Positions 26,499-36,140 are shown, counted from the stretch's first letter. The stretch is DNA of 64,000 bases from Thermoanaerobaculales bacterium (GCA_035358815.1 DAOPQC010000012.1:1-64000), one strand, 5' to 3'. The notes: a model not told the origin generated them from the letters alone. Made by a program: numbers and translations.

Positions 26499-27995
26499 CT
26501 ACTTGATCGCGAACTGGTAGCGGAGGACCCAGATGTCGGCGTTGCCCGAGTCCTCGACCTTCGAGTGGATCCAGTTGAGCTGGAGCTTCATCGTGAAGTT
26601 GGGGTACCAGTTGACTCCGGCCGTGAGGTCGCGGACCACGCCGCCTGCCACGTTGCCGTCGGTCAGGTCCACGGTCGAGTACCTTGCGGCGAGCTCCCAG
26701 GCCCCGCCATTCGCCGCCTTGAACGGGTTGCCACCGCGGTAGTTGCTCTCAGGACGCAACCGGCCCCAGACGCCGAAGAGATCGTCCCAGGGGCGCGATT
26801 CGCCGGTCAGGAAGGTCCCGGTCTGGACGGCGAACCCATGAAATCTGGGATCGCCCGCCTCGACCGATTCCAGCCTGGACTGGATCCACTCGCCCTGCGC
26901 CCACCAGCTGCCGCTCTTCCAGGCGGCTTCGAACCCGGTGAGCACGTTTCCGGTCGCCGGAATGTCGCCGGTGTCGGCGAACACGGGCACGAACCGCGCC
27001 TCGGGGCGGGCCCGGTAGCGCTCCTCGTCACCGTCGGGGCTCCGCGCGCTGAATGAAGCGCCGAGGTGGAGCATGGTGTGGCCGTCGTTGTAGCGCACCG
27101 GCCGGAAGCCGAGCCTGCCGGTGACCGACAGCATCGAGGTCGAGGCATTCTCCTCGTTCTCGCGTCCCCAGGAGAAGGCGCCGACCGCCCACGTGAACCG
27201 ACGGCTCTTCGAGGCATCGTAGATCATGGCGCCGATGTTCGTTCCGGGGGCGATGGCGTGGGTCGGCAGTGAGACCTCGACGAAGGTGGTGTCGAAAGTG
27301 CTCACGCTCTGCTCGAGGCTGAATGGCTCATCGAAGTAGCCGAAGCGGAGCTTGCCGAGCGGGTGTCCCCAGACTTCGAGCCCGCCTTCGCGGCCCTCGA
27401 GGTAGGCACTCTTGAAGCCGGCGTCCTCCGCGAACTCGAACTCGCTGCGGAAGTACATCGTTCCCACGACGCCCTCGCCGAACAGCCTGAGGCGCCTGAA
27501 GTTGGCGGTGTCCGGCATGCCACCGAGGCTGGCCTCGAGCTGGTCCGACGGGGTGGCCACGGTGCCGTCGGCCTGGAACCGGAAGCCGAGGCGGAAGCGG
27601 AGCTTGTCGTCGAAGAAGGAGTACCGCGTGATGCCGAGCAGGCTCTGCTTGAAGCGATCCCACTTGTCCTTGACCGGCTCGTAATCGATGTCCAAGGGAT
27701 CGCGGTACTGGATGCGGTCGGAGGACGCGTCCTCGCCGGCCTCCGGGACGGCATCGGCGCGCTCCGCCGGCGCGTCGCCGGAGGCCGCCTCATCGGCGGT
27801 CGTGGGCGCGGTGCTGGGGGCCGCGACGGGCGTGGGCACCGGTGTTGGCCCGGCGCCGGTCGGCGTCGGCGTCGGGTCGGTCTGGGCACCGGCAGCGGCG
27901 GTGAGCACCAGCATCAGCCCGAACGCAAATGCCACGGCGGCTGAGGAGCATGCCTCGGTGGCAACGCTTCGACGGCTCGAGGAGGTCAGGGCCAT
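26499..27995 (-). CDS. Phosphate-selective porin O/P-like outer-membrane porin
   Basis: 498-aa exported protein. Signal peptide to about residue 35, then a Thr/Pro/Val/Ala-rich low-complexity stretch (about 38-75), then a 16-strand OprO/OprP-type porin: FRLGFRFQADGTVATP, YFRSEFEFAEDAGFKSAYLEG, LRFGYFDEPFSLEQ, AIGAMIYD-like regions, ending LRYQFAIK. The family forms anion-selective trimers, with OprP being phosphate-specific; selectivity residues cannot be judged here. ATG 27995 is preferred over an upstream TTG. No phosphate regulon genes are nearby. Confidence 0.82.
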   Translation of the reverse strand: MALTSSSRRSVATEACSSAAVAFAFGLMLVLTAAAGAQTDPTPTPTGAGPTPVPTPVAAPSTAPTTADEAASGDAPAERADAVPEAGEDASSDRIQYRDPLDIDYEPVKDKWDRFKQSLLGITRYSFFDDKLRFRLGFRFQADGTVATPSDQLEASLGGMPDTANFRRLRLFGEGVVGTMYFRSEFEFAEDAGFKSAYLEGREGGLEVWGHPLGKLRFGYFDEPFSLEQSVSTFDTTFVEVSLPTHAIAPGTNIGAMIYDASKSRRFTWAVGAFSWGRENEENASTSMLSVTGRLGFRPVRYNDGHTMLHLGASFSARSPDGDEERYRARPEARFVPVFADTGDIPATGNVLTGFEAAWKSGSWWAQGEWIQSRLESVEAGDPRFHGFAVQTGTFLTGESRPWDDLFGVWGRLRPESNYRGGNPFKAANGGAWELAARYSTVDLTDGNVAGGVVRDLTAGVNWYPNFTMKLQLNWIHSKVEDSGNADIWVLRYQFAIK

Positions 27996-28068
27996 GGGGT
28001 GAGGATAACGCAAGTTGTCGGCATTCCGGCAGGGCGGTGTGGCCCCGGAAATCTACTGGGAATCTGTT

Positions 28069-29217
28069 TCAGCCGCCCGAGGTCGGATCCTCGGCCTCGG
28101 GGTCCGGCGGCGTGGCGTCGTCGAGGTCGTCGAGGAAGCCCGGGGGCAGCATGACCCTCTGGGTCCCCGCCCGTTTGCCGCGCCGCATCTCGTGCGCATG
28201 AGCGGGGTAGGGCTCCTCGCGATCGATTCCGGCGAGCGCGAGCTCGAGCGCGGTGATCGTCTCGATCGTCATCAGGCGCTCGCGCAGCGGCGCGGTGTTG
28301 CGGAAGCCCCGCGTGTACCAGCCGGCGTGCTTGCGGAAGGCGAGCATCGACAGCCGCTCAGCCTGGTACCAGTCGACCAGCAGCCGGGCGTGCTCGAGCA
28401 TGACGTCGGCCACCTCGCCGAAGGTCGGGCCCGGGGGGGGCTGCCGGCCCTCGAAGAGGTCGGCGAGGTCGCGAAACAACCACGGCCGGCCGAGGCAGCC
28501 GCGGCCGATGACCACGCCGTCGCAGCCGGTGGTTCGCATCATGCGCAGGGCGTCCGCGGCCTGCCAGATGTCGCCGTTGCCGAGCACCGGGATGCTGGTC
28601 ACCAGCTGCTTGAGCTCGGTGATCGCCTGCCAGCGAGCCTGCCCGTCGTAGAGCTGGGCGGCGGTGCGGGCGTGCAGGCAGACCGCCGCGCAGCCCTCGT
28701 CCTCGGCGATGCGGCCGGTGTCGCGGAAGGTCGTCAGGCGATCGTCGATGCCGATCCGGAACTTGACGGTGACCGGGATCCGGCCGGCGCTGGAGACCGC
28801 TGCCCGGATGATGTCGCGCAGCAGCCGGGGCTTGGCCGGGATCGCGGCACCGCCGCCGCGCCGGGTCACCTTGCGCACCGGGCAGCCGAAGTTGAGGTCG
28901 ATGTGGTCGACCCGGCCTTCGCCGACCAGCCAGCTCACCGCCTCGCCGACGTAGTGCGGGTCGACGCCATAGAGCTGCAGGCTGCGCGGCGACTCGCCCG
29001 GCCCGAAGTCGGCGAGCTTGTGCGCCTTCCGCGCACCCTCGACGAGCGCCCGCGCGGTCACCATCTCGGAGACATAAAGCGCGGCCCCGTAGCGCCGGCA
29101 GAGCGCCCGGAAGGGGTAGTTGGTCACCCCGGCCATCGGTGCCAGCACCACCGGCGGCGACACCACGAGCGGGCCGATGGAGATCGCCGGCAGCTGGTGC
29201 CGCGTGGTGGGTTCCAA
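28069..29217 (-). CDS. dusB: tRNA-dihydrouridine synthase (Dus, DusB-like)
   Basis: 382-aa FMN enzyme reducing uridines in the D-loop of tRNA with NADPH. TIM barrel with N-terminal LAPMAGVTNYPFRALC, the catalytic-Cys motif LNFGCPVRKVTRRGGGAA, VKFRIGIDD, HARTAAQLYDGQARW and the FMN phosphate loop IPVLGNGDIW plus VIGRGCLGRPW. The G-C-P-V-x-K-V form is DusB-type. The start is TTG 29217 with GGGAG upstream, giving the family length (about 330-380). C-terminal extension of about 40 residues is acidic and unremarkable. Separated by 72 bases from the aminopeptidase gene, likely co-transcribed. Confidence 0.9.
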   Translation of the reverse strand: MEPTTRHQLPAISIGPLVVSPPVVLAPMAGVTNYPFRALCRRYGAALYVSEMVTARALVEGARKAHKLADFGPGESPRSLQLYGVDPHYVGEAVSWLVGEGRVDHIDLNFGCPVRKVTRRGGGAAIPAKPRLLRDIIRAAVSSAGRIPVTVKFRIGIDDRLTTFRDTGRIAEDEGCAAVCLHARTAAQLYDGQARWQAITELKQLVTSIPVLGNGDIWQAADALRMMRTTGCDGVVIGRGCLGRPWLFRDLADLFEGRQPPPGPTFGEVADVMLEHARLLVDWYQAERLSMLAFRKHAGWYTRGFRNTAPLRERLMTIETITALELALAGIDREEPYPAHAHEMRRGKRAGTQRVMLPPGFLDDLDDATPPDPEAEDPTSGG

Positions 29218-29289
29218 GCTCGGGCTCCCGAAGCGAGCGCGCCGCCCCGGGGGCGGCGCGGAAACGTCGAATCGTGCCCCAGGCAGCCG

Positions 29290-30780
29290 CTACTTCAGCA
29301 GCTGCTGGAGGTAGCTCAAGGTGAGCACGACGCCGAACCCGGAGGCGCCCTTGGGGTGGCCGTTGTGCTCCTTCTCGCCATAGGCGACGCCGGCGATGTC
29401 GAGGTGCGCCCAAGCCACCTTGTCGGGGACGAACTGCTTGAGGAAGGTGCCGGCGGTGACGACGCCGCCCCAACGGCCCCCGGCGTTCTTGAGGTCCGCC
29501 CAGTCGCTCTTGAGGTAGCTGACGTACTCCTCGTAGAGCGGCAGGTGCCAGACCCGCTCGCCGACCCGCTCCCCGATGTCCTCGAGGCTCGCGATCAGCG
29601 CCTCGTCGTTGCCCATGATCCCGGCGGCCTCGTGCCCGAGCGCCACCACGCAGGCGCCGGTGAGGGTCGCGAAGTCGAGCACGACGTCCGGGTTGAAGCG
29701 CTCGGCGTAGTGCAGGGCGTCGGCCAACAGCAGCCGGCCCTCGGCGTCGGTGTTGTCGACCTCGACGATCTTGCCGCTGGCCATCGTCAGGATGTCGCCG
29801 GGCTTCAGGGCCTTGCCCGAGGGCAGGTTCTCGGCGGTCGGCACCAGGCCGACCACCTTCAGCGGCAGCTCGAGCTCGGCCACCGCCCGCATCACGCCGA
29901 GCACCGTGGCGGCGCCGGCCATGTCGAACTTCATGTCCTCCATGCCCTGGGCAGGCTTGATCGAGATGCCTCCGCTGTCGAAGGTGATGCCCTTGCCGAT
30001 CAGGACGATCGACTTCTTCGGCTTCTTCGGGCGGTGCTCGATCACGATCAGCCGGGGCTCCTGCTCCGAGCCCTGGCCGACGCCCAGGATGCCCCCCATC
30101 TTCTCCTTCTGCAGCATCTGCTTGCCGAGCACGGTGACCCGCAGGCCGGAGACGCTGTCTGCGATCTCCTTGGCGGCCACCGCCAGGGTCTCGGGCGTGA
30201 GGTCGTTGCCTGGCCGGTTGGCGAGGTCGCGCGCGATCTGGACCGAAGTGCGCAGCAGGCGCACGGTGTCGAGCCGCTCCTCGAGCTGCGCCTCGGTCTC
30301 GCCTGCGAGCGGGATGATGTGCAGCCCGTCGATCTTGTCGAACTCGTTCTTCTTCGACTTGAAGTTGTCGAAGGTGTAATCGGCCATCGACGCCTCGCGC
30401 AGGGCAAAGAGGCGCGACTCATCGGCGGCCAGGCCGGGCACGCGGACCGGGATGCCGAGGCCGATCTGGTACTCGCGGTTCTTGGTGGCCTGGCGCATGA
30501 CCGTGATGAGGGCCTTGCGCAGCTTGGCGTGAGTGAGGCCCTTCTCGTCGCCAAGGCCGACGAAGGTCATCCGCCGGGCGAAGGGCAGCGGGCACTCGGC
30601 CGAGATCAGCTCCCCTTCCTCGCCCCGTGGCTCGAGAGCCTTCTCCTTCGCCTTCAGAGACTTGCGGTCTTTCGCTGGGAACTCGAGACTGCCGATGGGA
30701 TCGCCGCCGGAGCACAGGAGGATGTAGACGCAGTCGAGCGGCTCCTCGGGTGCTGTTCGGTATTGGTACAGGTCAGCCAT
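29290..30780 (-). CDS. pepA: Leucyl aminopeptidase, M17 family
   Basis: 496-aa cytosolic metallo-aminopeptidase removing N-terminal residues during peptide turnover. C-terminal catalytic domain shows GKGITFDSGGISIKP (metal-binding Lys and Asp), the signature NTDAEGRLLLADALHYAE and the closing KGASGFGVVLT. Residues 1-170 form the macro-like N-domain of M17. ATG 30780 is chosen because MADLYQYRT begins the folded N-domain. A good promoter lies upstream. PepA in some bacteria also binds DNA; nothing here bears on that. Confidence 0.92.
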   Translation of the reverse strand: MADLYQYRTAPEEPLDCVYILLCSGGDPIGSLEFPAKDRKSLKAKEKALEPRGEEGELISAECPLPFARRMTFVGLGDEKGLTHAKLRKALITVMRQATKNREYQIGLGIPVRVPGLAADESRLFALREASMADYTFDNFKSKKNEFDKIDGLHIIPLAGETEAQLEERLDTVRLLRTSVQIARDLANRPGNDLTPETLAVAAKEIADSVSGLRVTVLGKQMLQKEKMGGILGVGQGSEQEPRLIVIEHRPKKPKKSIVLIGKGITFDSGGISIKPAQGMEDMKFDMAGAATVLGVMRAVAELELPLKVVGLVPTAENLPSGKALKPGDILTMASGKIVEVDNTDAEGRLLLADALHYAERFNPDVVLDFATLTGACVVALGHEAAGIMGNDEALIASLEDIGERVGERVWHLPLYEEYVSYLKSDWADLKNAGGRWGGVVTAGTFLKQFVPDKVAWAHLDIAGVAYGEKEHNGHPKGASGFGVVLTLSYLQQLLK

Positions 30781-30818
30781 GGGGTTCGTCGACCCTCCCT
30801 CGTTTGGTTCGGGCGGAG

Positions 30819-30848
30819 ATTCTAACACATCTCGCACTTGTTGGTTAA
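30819..30848 (-). promoter_or_regulatory. Sigma70-type promoter for the aminopeptidase
   Basis: On the minus strand TTAACC (-35) and TAGAAT (-10) are separated by 18 bases and lie 39 bases before the pepA start. The surrounding bases are visibly A/T-richer than the rest of the window. Confidence 0.5.
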
Positions 30849-31027
30849 GTACATGTGAAAGAGAACTTTACGGGTCAACCAGCGGAGCGCCTGAGGCCCG
30901 GCGACGGCGGGTCGGCACGGCAGTCGCTGCGGCGTCACGGGCGGCCGCCGCCCCCGTCGGTGAGCCGCCGCGCGGTTGCCGCCGGCCAGCAGTCGGCACG
31001 GCGGATGTGCGCGGGGATCGTCGTTCC

Positions 31028-31594
31028 TCAGCTGGCCGCGAGGCCGTGCCGCCACGACCCGACGGCCGCGGCGAACAGCGATGCCGTCTCGAGGTCGAAG
31101 GCCGTGAGCCGGACCTCGCGCAGCACCGCCTCGGGATGAAGCTCGAGCCAGCGGAACAGCTCGTCGGTGATCGCCAGGGTCCCCGCGGGCTTGGGGTAGC
31201 CGAAGATGCCGGTCGAGATCGCCGGCACCGCCAGCGACGTCGCCGCGATGCGCGCCGCCTCTGCGAGGCTCGAGCGCACGGCCGAGCGCAGCTTCAGCTC
31301 CTCGTCGCCCTCGCCCCAGCGGGGGCCGACGGCGTGGATCACCCAGCGGCAGGGGAGGGCGCCGGCACCGGTCGTGGCGGCGCCGCCCACCGGCACCGGC
31401 GCCAGGCGATCCGACTCCTCCTGGATGACCCGGCCGCCGCGACGAACGATGGCGCCGGCGAGGCCTCCGCCGTGGGCGAGAGCGCTGTTGGCGGCGTTGA
31501 CGATGGCGTCGACCCGTTGCTCCGTGAGGTCGCCGTGGACGGCGGACACCGTGCAGCGGGCGATGTTGCGGGTTGCGAGGGTCGTGTCGTCCAT
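31028..31594 (-). CDS. Macro domain protein (ADP-ribose hydrolase-like)
   Basis: 188-aa single macro domain of the YmdB/MacroD type, removing ADP-ribose from proteins or deacetylating O-acetyl-ADP-ribose. Seen: [20 protein letters not shown] with the ADP-ribose-binding [25 protein letters not shown] and the C-terminal loop [10 protein letters not shown] contacting the diphosphate. ATG 31594 has GGAGGCAGC upstream. The length is standard. It stands alone between pepA and a hexamer repeat; no toxin or ADP-ribosyltransferase neighbour, so a housekeeping role is likely. Confidence 0.88.
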   Translation of the reverse strand: MDDTTLATRNIARCTVSAVHGDLTEQRVDAIVNAANSALAHGGGLAGAIVRRGGRVIQEESDRLAPVPVGGAATTGAGALPCRWVIHAVGPRWGEGDEELKLRSAVRSSLAEAARIAATSLAVPAISTGIFGYPKPAGTLAITDELFRWLELHPEAVLREVRLTAFDLETASLFAAAVGSWRHGLAAS

Positions 31595-31624
31595 GCTGCC
31601 TCCAGGCGGATTGTAGCCCCGGCC

Positions 31625-31742
31625 CGGGAACGGGGACGGGAACCCTTCGACTCGCGGCGCCGCTCGCTCAGGGCAGGCTGCTCGGGAACGAAAGCGGGCG
31701 CGGAAGCGGAAGCGGGAACGGGAACGGGAGCGGGTACGGGTG
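31625..31742 (+). repeat. Hexamer G-rich array
   Basis: Two tracts, 31625-31641 and 31684-31742, of CGGGAA/CGGGGA/CGGGAG/CGGGTA and GCGGAA units, split by a CCCTTCGACTC-type repeat fragment. Lies in the divergent gap between the macro domain gene and yicC. Confidence 0.78.
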
Positions 31743-31814
31743 GTCTGGCCCCCATATCCCAGCCCCTAGCCCCTGGTCGGGTGGGGGCGCTACCCTGGGC
31801 GGGAGGAGGCCACC

Positions 31815-32711
31815 ATGGCTCTGGCAAGCATGACCGGATTCGGGCGCGCGCGCGGCACGCTGTCGCCGCGTTTCGCGGCGTCGGTGGTCGTCCGCTCGGT
31901 CAACCACCGGTACCTGGATGTCCAGGTGCGAACCAACCTTCGCGAGGAGACGCCGGAGCTCGAGGCGGTGGTGCGGTCGGTGGTGTCCGAGGCGGTCGAT
32001 CGCGGCCGGGTGACCGCCCAGCTGACCCTCGAGCGGACCGAGCCGGCCGCCACCCTGGTGATGGTCGACGGCCGGGCGGTGACCAGCGCCCTGGCGCAGC
32101 TCCGGCACATCGAGGAGGAGCAGGGAGGACCGCAGACGGTCGAGCTTCGCGATGTCCTGTCGCTTCCGGGTCTGGTGACGGTGACCGGCGCGGAGACCCT
32201 GCTCGAAGCCGAGGAGGCCGAGGCCCTGGAGGCGTTGGTGAGGGATGCCGTGAACCAGCTGCGGGCGATGAGGCTGGAGGAGGGTGAGCGGCTGCGCGGT
32301 CAGCTCGACGGAGAGGTCGAGCAGCTGTCGGCATTCCTGAGCGCGCTGGAGCCCGAGCTCGACGATGTCCGAGAGCGCTTGCTGGCGCGGCTCCGGGAGC
32401 GAATCGAACGGCTGCTCGGCTCGGAGGTGGCGGCCGACCCGGAGCGGCTGGTCCAGGAAGCCGCCCTCCTCGCCGACCGCGCCGATGTCTCAGAGGAGGT
32501 GGTCCGGCTGCGCGCGCACCTCGCGGCGTTCACGGAACGGCTGTCCAGGGGTGGCTCGGTCGGCCGCACGCTCGACTTCCTCTGCCAGGAGATCCACCGC
32601 GAGCTCAACACCATGGGGTCCAAGTGCCGGGAGGTCGGGCTCGCAGAGCGGGTCGTCGAGGCCAAGGCGGCCACCGAGCGGCTGCGCGAGCAGGTGCAGA
32701 ATCTCGAGTGA
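31815..32711 (+). CDS. yicC: YicC/YloC family endoribonuclease
   Basis: 298-aa cytosolic protein of the YicC family, reported as an endoribonuclease that promotes turnover of some small RNAs and mRNAs. Hallmarks: N-terminal SMTGFGRA, RSVNHRYLDVQVR, and the C-terminal domain with a Glu-rich helix ending DFLCQEIHRELNTMGSKC, plus NTMGSK before the final coiled helix. The length matches the family (about 290). GGAGGCCACC precedes ATG 31815. In many genomes it precedes gmk and rpoZ, but here the next gene is convergent, so the usual operon is broken. Confidence 0.92.
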   Translation: MALASMTGFGRARGTLSPRFAASVVVRSVNHRYLDVQVRTNLREETPELEAVVRSVVSEAVDRGRVTAQLTLERTEPAATLVMVDGRAVTSALAQLRHIEEEQGGPQTVELRDVLSLPGLVTVTGAETLLEAEEAEALEALVRDAVNQLRAMRLEEGERLRGQLDGEVEQLSAFLSALEPELDDVRERLLARLRERIERLLGSEVAADPERLVQEAALLADRADVSEEVVRLRAHLAAFTERLSRGGSVGRTLDFLCQEIHRELNTMGSKCREVGLAERVVEAKAATERLREQVQNLE

Positions 32712-32744
32712 GAGGGGATGGGGGACAGGGGTTCGAGGTTAGGG

Positions 32745-32836
32745 CCCCCGTCCGCTTCCGCGCCCGCTTCCGCGCCCGCTTCCGAGCAGATACCCACGGA
32801 CTGGATCCCGGGCCCCTTCTCGTTCCCGTTCCCGTC
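32745..32836 (-). repeat. Hexamer array, C-rich on the plus strand
   Basis: Period-6 CCGCTT/CCGCGC and CCCGTT units at 32745-32786 and 32816-32836. This is the only large array whose G-rich side is on the minus strand. It sits in the gap between convergent yicC and mgtE. Confidence 0.72.
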
Positions 32837-32960
32837 CACCTCGCCGAGCCTCGCGGCCCGCTGCTGCAGGAACGCCCGCGCCCCCTCCTCGGGATCGCCG
32901 GCCGCGTCAGCGACCGGAAAGTGGCGAGCTCGGGGCTCGGCTCGAGCGGGGGCGACGCGG

Positions 32961-34316
32961 CTAGCCGAGGACGACCAGCAGCGAGGTCGCCACGATGAAG
33001 TAGAGGGTGAGGGCGAGCGAGTCGTTGATCGTCGAGACCAACGGCCCGGAGGCGACCGCCGGGTCGATCTTGACGAGGTCCAGCACCAGCGGCATCGCGG
33101 CGCCGAGCAGGCTCGCGGTGGACATCGCCACCGCCATGGCGAGGCCGAGCGCGAACCCGATCGCGGGGTCGTGGTGGAACGCCAGCGCGAACGCGGACGC
33201 GACGACCCCGCACACCGCGCCCATCAGCAGGGCGACGAGCAGCTCTCGCGACACGTGGCGAACGAACCGCCGGCGGGGCAGCGTGTCGAGCGCCAGCCGG
33301 CGCACCGTGGTGGTGGCGGACTGCAGCGAGGTGTTTCCGGCCATCGCCATGATCGAGGCGGTGAAAACCGACATCTGCTCGTAGAGGTGGACCTGCCCCT
33401 TGGCGACCTGCAGCACGGCGGTCGACAGCTGGGTGCCGGCCAGGCAGATCAGCAGCCACGGCAGCCGGTAGCGCGCCACGTGGAGGATCGACTCCGACTC
33501 CTCCTCCTCCGCGGAGGAGCCTGCCATCTTGTAGATGTCCTCGGTCGCCTCCTCCTCGATGACGTCGAGCACGTCGTCCACGGTGACCGCGCCGAGCAGC
33601 CGACCCTCCGAGTCGACCACCGGGACCGCCATGAAGTCGTACTTGTCGACCAGGTCGGCAACCTCCTCCTGGTCGGCGTCGACCCGGACCGTGATGACGT
33701 CCGAGCTCATGATGTGGCCGAGCTGCGCCGACGGGGGGGCCGTGACGAGTCGGCGCAACCGCACGAAGCCGAGCAGCCGGCGCGTCGCGTCGACGACGTA
33801 GAGCGAGGCGGTGACGGTGTCGGGCCCGATCGACCTCAGGTGGGCGATGGCGTCGTCGACCGTGGCGGTGGGCTCGAGGGCCACCACCTCGGGGTTCATG
33901 ATGCCGCCGGCGGTGTCCTCTGGAAAGCGCAGCAGATGGCGGAGGACGCGCTCGTCTTCGTCGTCGATGTGCCGCAGCACCTGCTCCGAGTCCGCGACCT
34001 CGAGCTCGCCGATGAGGTCGGCCGCCTCGTCGGCAGGCATCGTCTCGGCGATTCGCGCCAGGCGCTCCGGATCGAGCTCCTCCACCAGCTCGGCGCGGAT
34101 CGACACCGTGGTGTCGTCGAGCACCCTGCCGGCGGTCTCGTGGTCGAGCGCGGCCAGGATGCGCTGACGGTCCTCGACGTCCAACAGGTCGAGCCAGCCG
34201 GCGATGTCCTCGGGGCGGACCAGGCGCAGGAAGATGCGGAGCGAGTCCTCCTCGCCCTCGCGCAGCAGCGCGTGGACCTCGTCGACGAGCGCGCGTTCGC
34301 TGGCCTGCTCCGACAT
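32961..34316 (-). CDS. mgtE: Magnesium transporter MgtE
   Basis: 451-aa Mg2+ channel of the MgtE family. Order: N-terminal superhelical domain (residues about 20-130), two CBS domains (about 135-255, with the regulatory acidic patches that sense cytosolic Mg2+), a connecting helix, and a five-helix C-terminal pore domain (about 280-451). Seen in the pore: SIMAMAGNTSLQS, the signature near GNxGxQ, and PLVLDLVKIDPAVASGPLVSTINDS, matching the family P-x(5)-D-P-A-x(3)-P-x(5)-D motif. ATG 34316 has CGGAGGGTC upstream. Gating by intracellular Mg2+ is known for the family. Confidence 0.92.
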   Translation of the reverse strand: MSEQASERALVDEVHALLREGEEDSLRIFLRLVRPEDIAGWLDLLDVEDRQRILAALDHETAGRVLDDTTVSIRAELVEELDPERLARIAETMPADEAADLIGELEVADSEQVLRHIDDEDERVLRHLLRFPEDTAGGIMNPEVVALEPTATVDDAIAHLRSIGPDTVTASLYVVDATRRLLGFVRLRRLVTAPPSAQLGHIMSSDVITVRVDADQEEVADLVDKYDFMAVPVVDSEGRLLGAVTVDDVLDVIEEEATEDIYKMAGSSAEEEESESILHVARYRLPWLLICLAGTQLSTAVLQVAKGQVHLYEQMSVFTASIMAMAGNTSLQSATTTVRRLALDTLPRRRFVRHVSRELLVALLMGAVCGVVASAFALAFHHDPAIGFALGLAMAVAMSTASLLGAAMPLVLDLVKIDPAVASGPLVSTINDSLALTLYFIVATSLLVVLG

Positions 34317-34663
34317 CGACCCTCCGGCCGGTCAGTGTACATCAGGAGGGGGTAGGGGATAGGGAACCGGGAATAGGGATGGGAATGCGGTCTGGGGGAT
34401 CGGGTCGGGTCCCGCCTGCGCCCCGCGGACCCGCATCCGCGACTGGTCACCGTTCGATGGTGTGGCCTCGGACGCTGTCCCGCGGCCGGCCACCGGCTGA
34501 GGCCGACATGTCGACGGTTCGCTCGCTGCCACGAAAATGCGCGGCGGGTTGACGGGACGGCGTATGGTAGTGCCCGGTGAGCGGCTGAGCCGCCGGGCTG
34601 CGGCCGCGGACACGGTGTCCATCGACTCCTACGGGGAGTGAGCTGATCGCACGATCTGAGCGC
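34317..34663. other. Gap between mgtE and MFS gene: degenerate hexamer tract, small palindromes
   Basis: Bases 34344-34394 hold a degenerate G-rich tract (GGGTAG, GGGGAT, GGGAAC, GGGAAT, GGGATG) that looks like a decayed hexamer array. Further right are two short palindromes, GCGGCTGAGCCGC (34581-34593) and GGACACGGTGTCC (34608-34620), which could bind a regulator of the MFS pump but are unsupported. No promoter with good spacing seen. Confidence 0.45.
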
Positions 34664-36067
34664 TTGCAGGGCGGCGGCGTGACGGCTGCCGGCGGTTCGA
34701 ACCGCAGGGCAGCGGTGGCGGTGTCTGCGCTCTCCGGCTTCATCACTCCGTTCATGGGATCGGCAGTGAACGTGGCCTTGCCCGCCATCGCCGCCGACCT
34801 GGGCCTTGACATGGTCGGGCTCAACTGGGTCGCCACCGCGTACCTGCTGGCTGCAGGGATGTTCCTGCTGCCGTTCGGCAGGCTCGCGGACATTCATGGG
34901 AGGAAGCGGATCTTCGTTCTCGGCATGCTGCTGTATGCCTTGACGTCGGCGCTGGCGGCGCTGGCGACGAGCGGGCTCGCCATGATCATCGCCAGGGCCC
35001 TGCAAGGGGTGGCGGGAGCCATGGTCTTCGGCACCGGCATGGCCATCCTCTCCAGCGTGTACGGCCCGGGCGAGCGGGGCAAGGTGCTCGGGCTGAACGT
35101 GGCGGCGGTGTACATCGGCTTGAGTGCCGGACCGCCCGCCGGCGGGCTGCTCACGCAGTCTTTAGGCTGGCACGCGATCTTCTGGCTGATGGTGCCGCTG
35201 AGCCTGACGGTGGCATTCATCGCGTGGAAGGGCCTGCGCGGCGAGTTCGCCGGTGCCGAGGGCGAGAGCTTCGACGCACCGGGCATGGTCTTCTACGCGG
35301 CCGCGCTGCTCCTGCTGCTGCTCGGCTTCTCAAAGGTCCCTCACGCGGCCGGGCTTGCCCTGGCTGCGGGTGGGCTGGCCTGCCTGCTGCTGTTCCTGCG
35401 CCGCGAGCTGCGGACCCCGGCCCCCTTGCTGGATGTTCGGCTGCTCCTCAGCAACCGCGTGTTTCTGTTCTCGAACCTGGCGGCGCTGGCCAACTACAGC
35501 GCGACCGCGGCGGTCGGCTTTCTGCTGAGCCTGTACCTGCAATACATTCATCAGCTGAGCCCGCGTGATGCGGGCCTGGTCCTGATGGCTCAGCCCCTGG
35601 TCATGGCCGGCCTGTCGCCCTTTGCGGGCAGGCTGTCTGACAGGGTCGAGACGCGGCTGGTGGCATCTGTCGGCATGGCCTTGAGCGTGGTCGGCCTGAT
35701 CATGCTGTCTTTCCTGACCGCTGCGGCGACCCCGTTGGCCTACGTCGCCGCCTGCCTGGCCGTGCTGGGCACCGGCTTCGCTCTCTTCTCCTCGCCAAAC
35801 ACCAATGCGGTGATGGGGTCCGTCGAACGGCGCGACATGGGGGTCGCATCCGCCACCCTGGGCACGATGAGGTTGGTGGGTCAGACAATGAGCATGGCGC
35901 TGACCCTGGTCGTCATGGCCGCGCTGATGCATGGCGAGCGGATCACGCCGGCGATGTTCCCGCGCTTCATGCTGAGCCTGCGCACCGCGTTCGGGATCTT
36001 CGCCGCGCTCTGCGTCGCAGGGGTGTTCGCGTCGTTGGCGCGGGGGAGCCACCTGGAGAGAGCCTGA
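34664..36067 (+). CDS. MFS drug-efflux transporter, DHA2 (EmrB-like) family
   Basis: 467-aa inner-membrane permease with about 14 hydrophobic segments, the DHA2 topology. Seen: GSAVNVALPAIAADLG in helix 1, LPFGRLADIHGRKRIF (MFS loop 2-3 motif), RALQGVAGAMVFGTGMA and motif C-like GLSAGPPAGGLL in helix 5, which marks drug/H+ antiporters. The start is uncertain: TTG 34664 or GTG 34679, both without a strong ribosome site. No membrane-fusion partner is adjacent, so it probably works alone, exporting drugs or metabolites by proton antiport. Lower G-richness in the 5' gap and short palindromes hint at local regulation. Confidence 0.87.
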   Translation: MQGGGVTAAGGSNRRAAVAVSALSGFITPFMGSAVNVALPAIAADLGLDMVGLNWVATAYLLAAGMFLLPFGRLADIHGRKRIFVLGMLLYALTSALAALATSGLAMIIARALQGVAGAMVFGTGMAILSSVYGPGERGKVLGLNVAAVYIGLSAGPPAGGLLTQSLGWHAIFWLMVPLSLTVAFIAWKGLRGEFAGAEGESFDAPGMVFYAAALLLLLLGFSKVPHAAGLALAAGGLACLLLFLRRELRTPAPLLDVRLLLSNRVFLFSNLAALANYSATAAVGFLLSLYLQYIHQLSPRDAGLVLMAQPLVMAGLSPFAGRLSDRVETRLVASVGMALSVVGLIMLSFLTAAATPLAYVAACLAVLGTGFALFSSPNTNAVMGSVERRDMGVASATLGTMRLVGQTMSMALTLVVMAALMHGERITPAMFPRFMLSLRTAFGIFAALCVAGVFASLARGSHLERA

Positions 36068-36140
36068 CTCACGGGAGCGCACGCCATCGCCGGCGCGGTC
36101 CCACCGTCACGCATCCCGTGTCGGGCGCTGCGGACCGCCC

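Noticed and set aside
28015..30825. Long open frame opposite dusB and pepA (over 900 codons), and similar long frames opposite or beside other genes (for example 1213-3060, 2943-4508, 24943-26520)
   Set aside because: High-GC codon bias produces long antisense and offset frames; their translations are Arg/Gly/Ala-rich without domains, while the opposite strand has clear families.
34608..34620. GGACACGGTGTCC palindrome as an operator for the MFS pump
   Set aside because: Single 13-base palindrome in GC-rich DNA, no regulator gene adjacent and no second copy; not strong enough to annotate.
34690..34710. Possible tRNA T-loop (GGTTCGAACC)
   Set aside because: No matching acceptor, D or anticodon arms; it lies in the start of the MFS gene.
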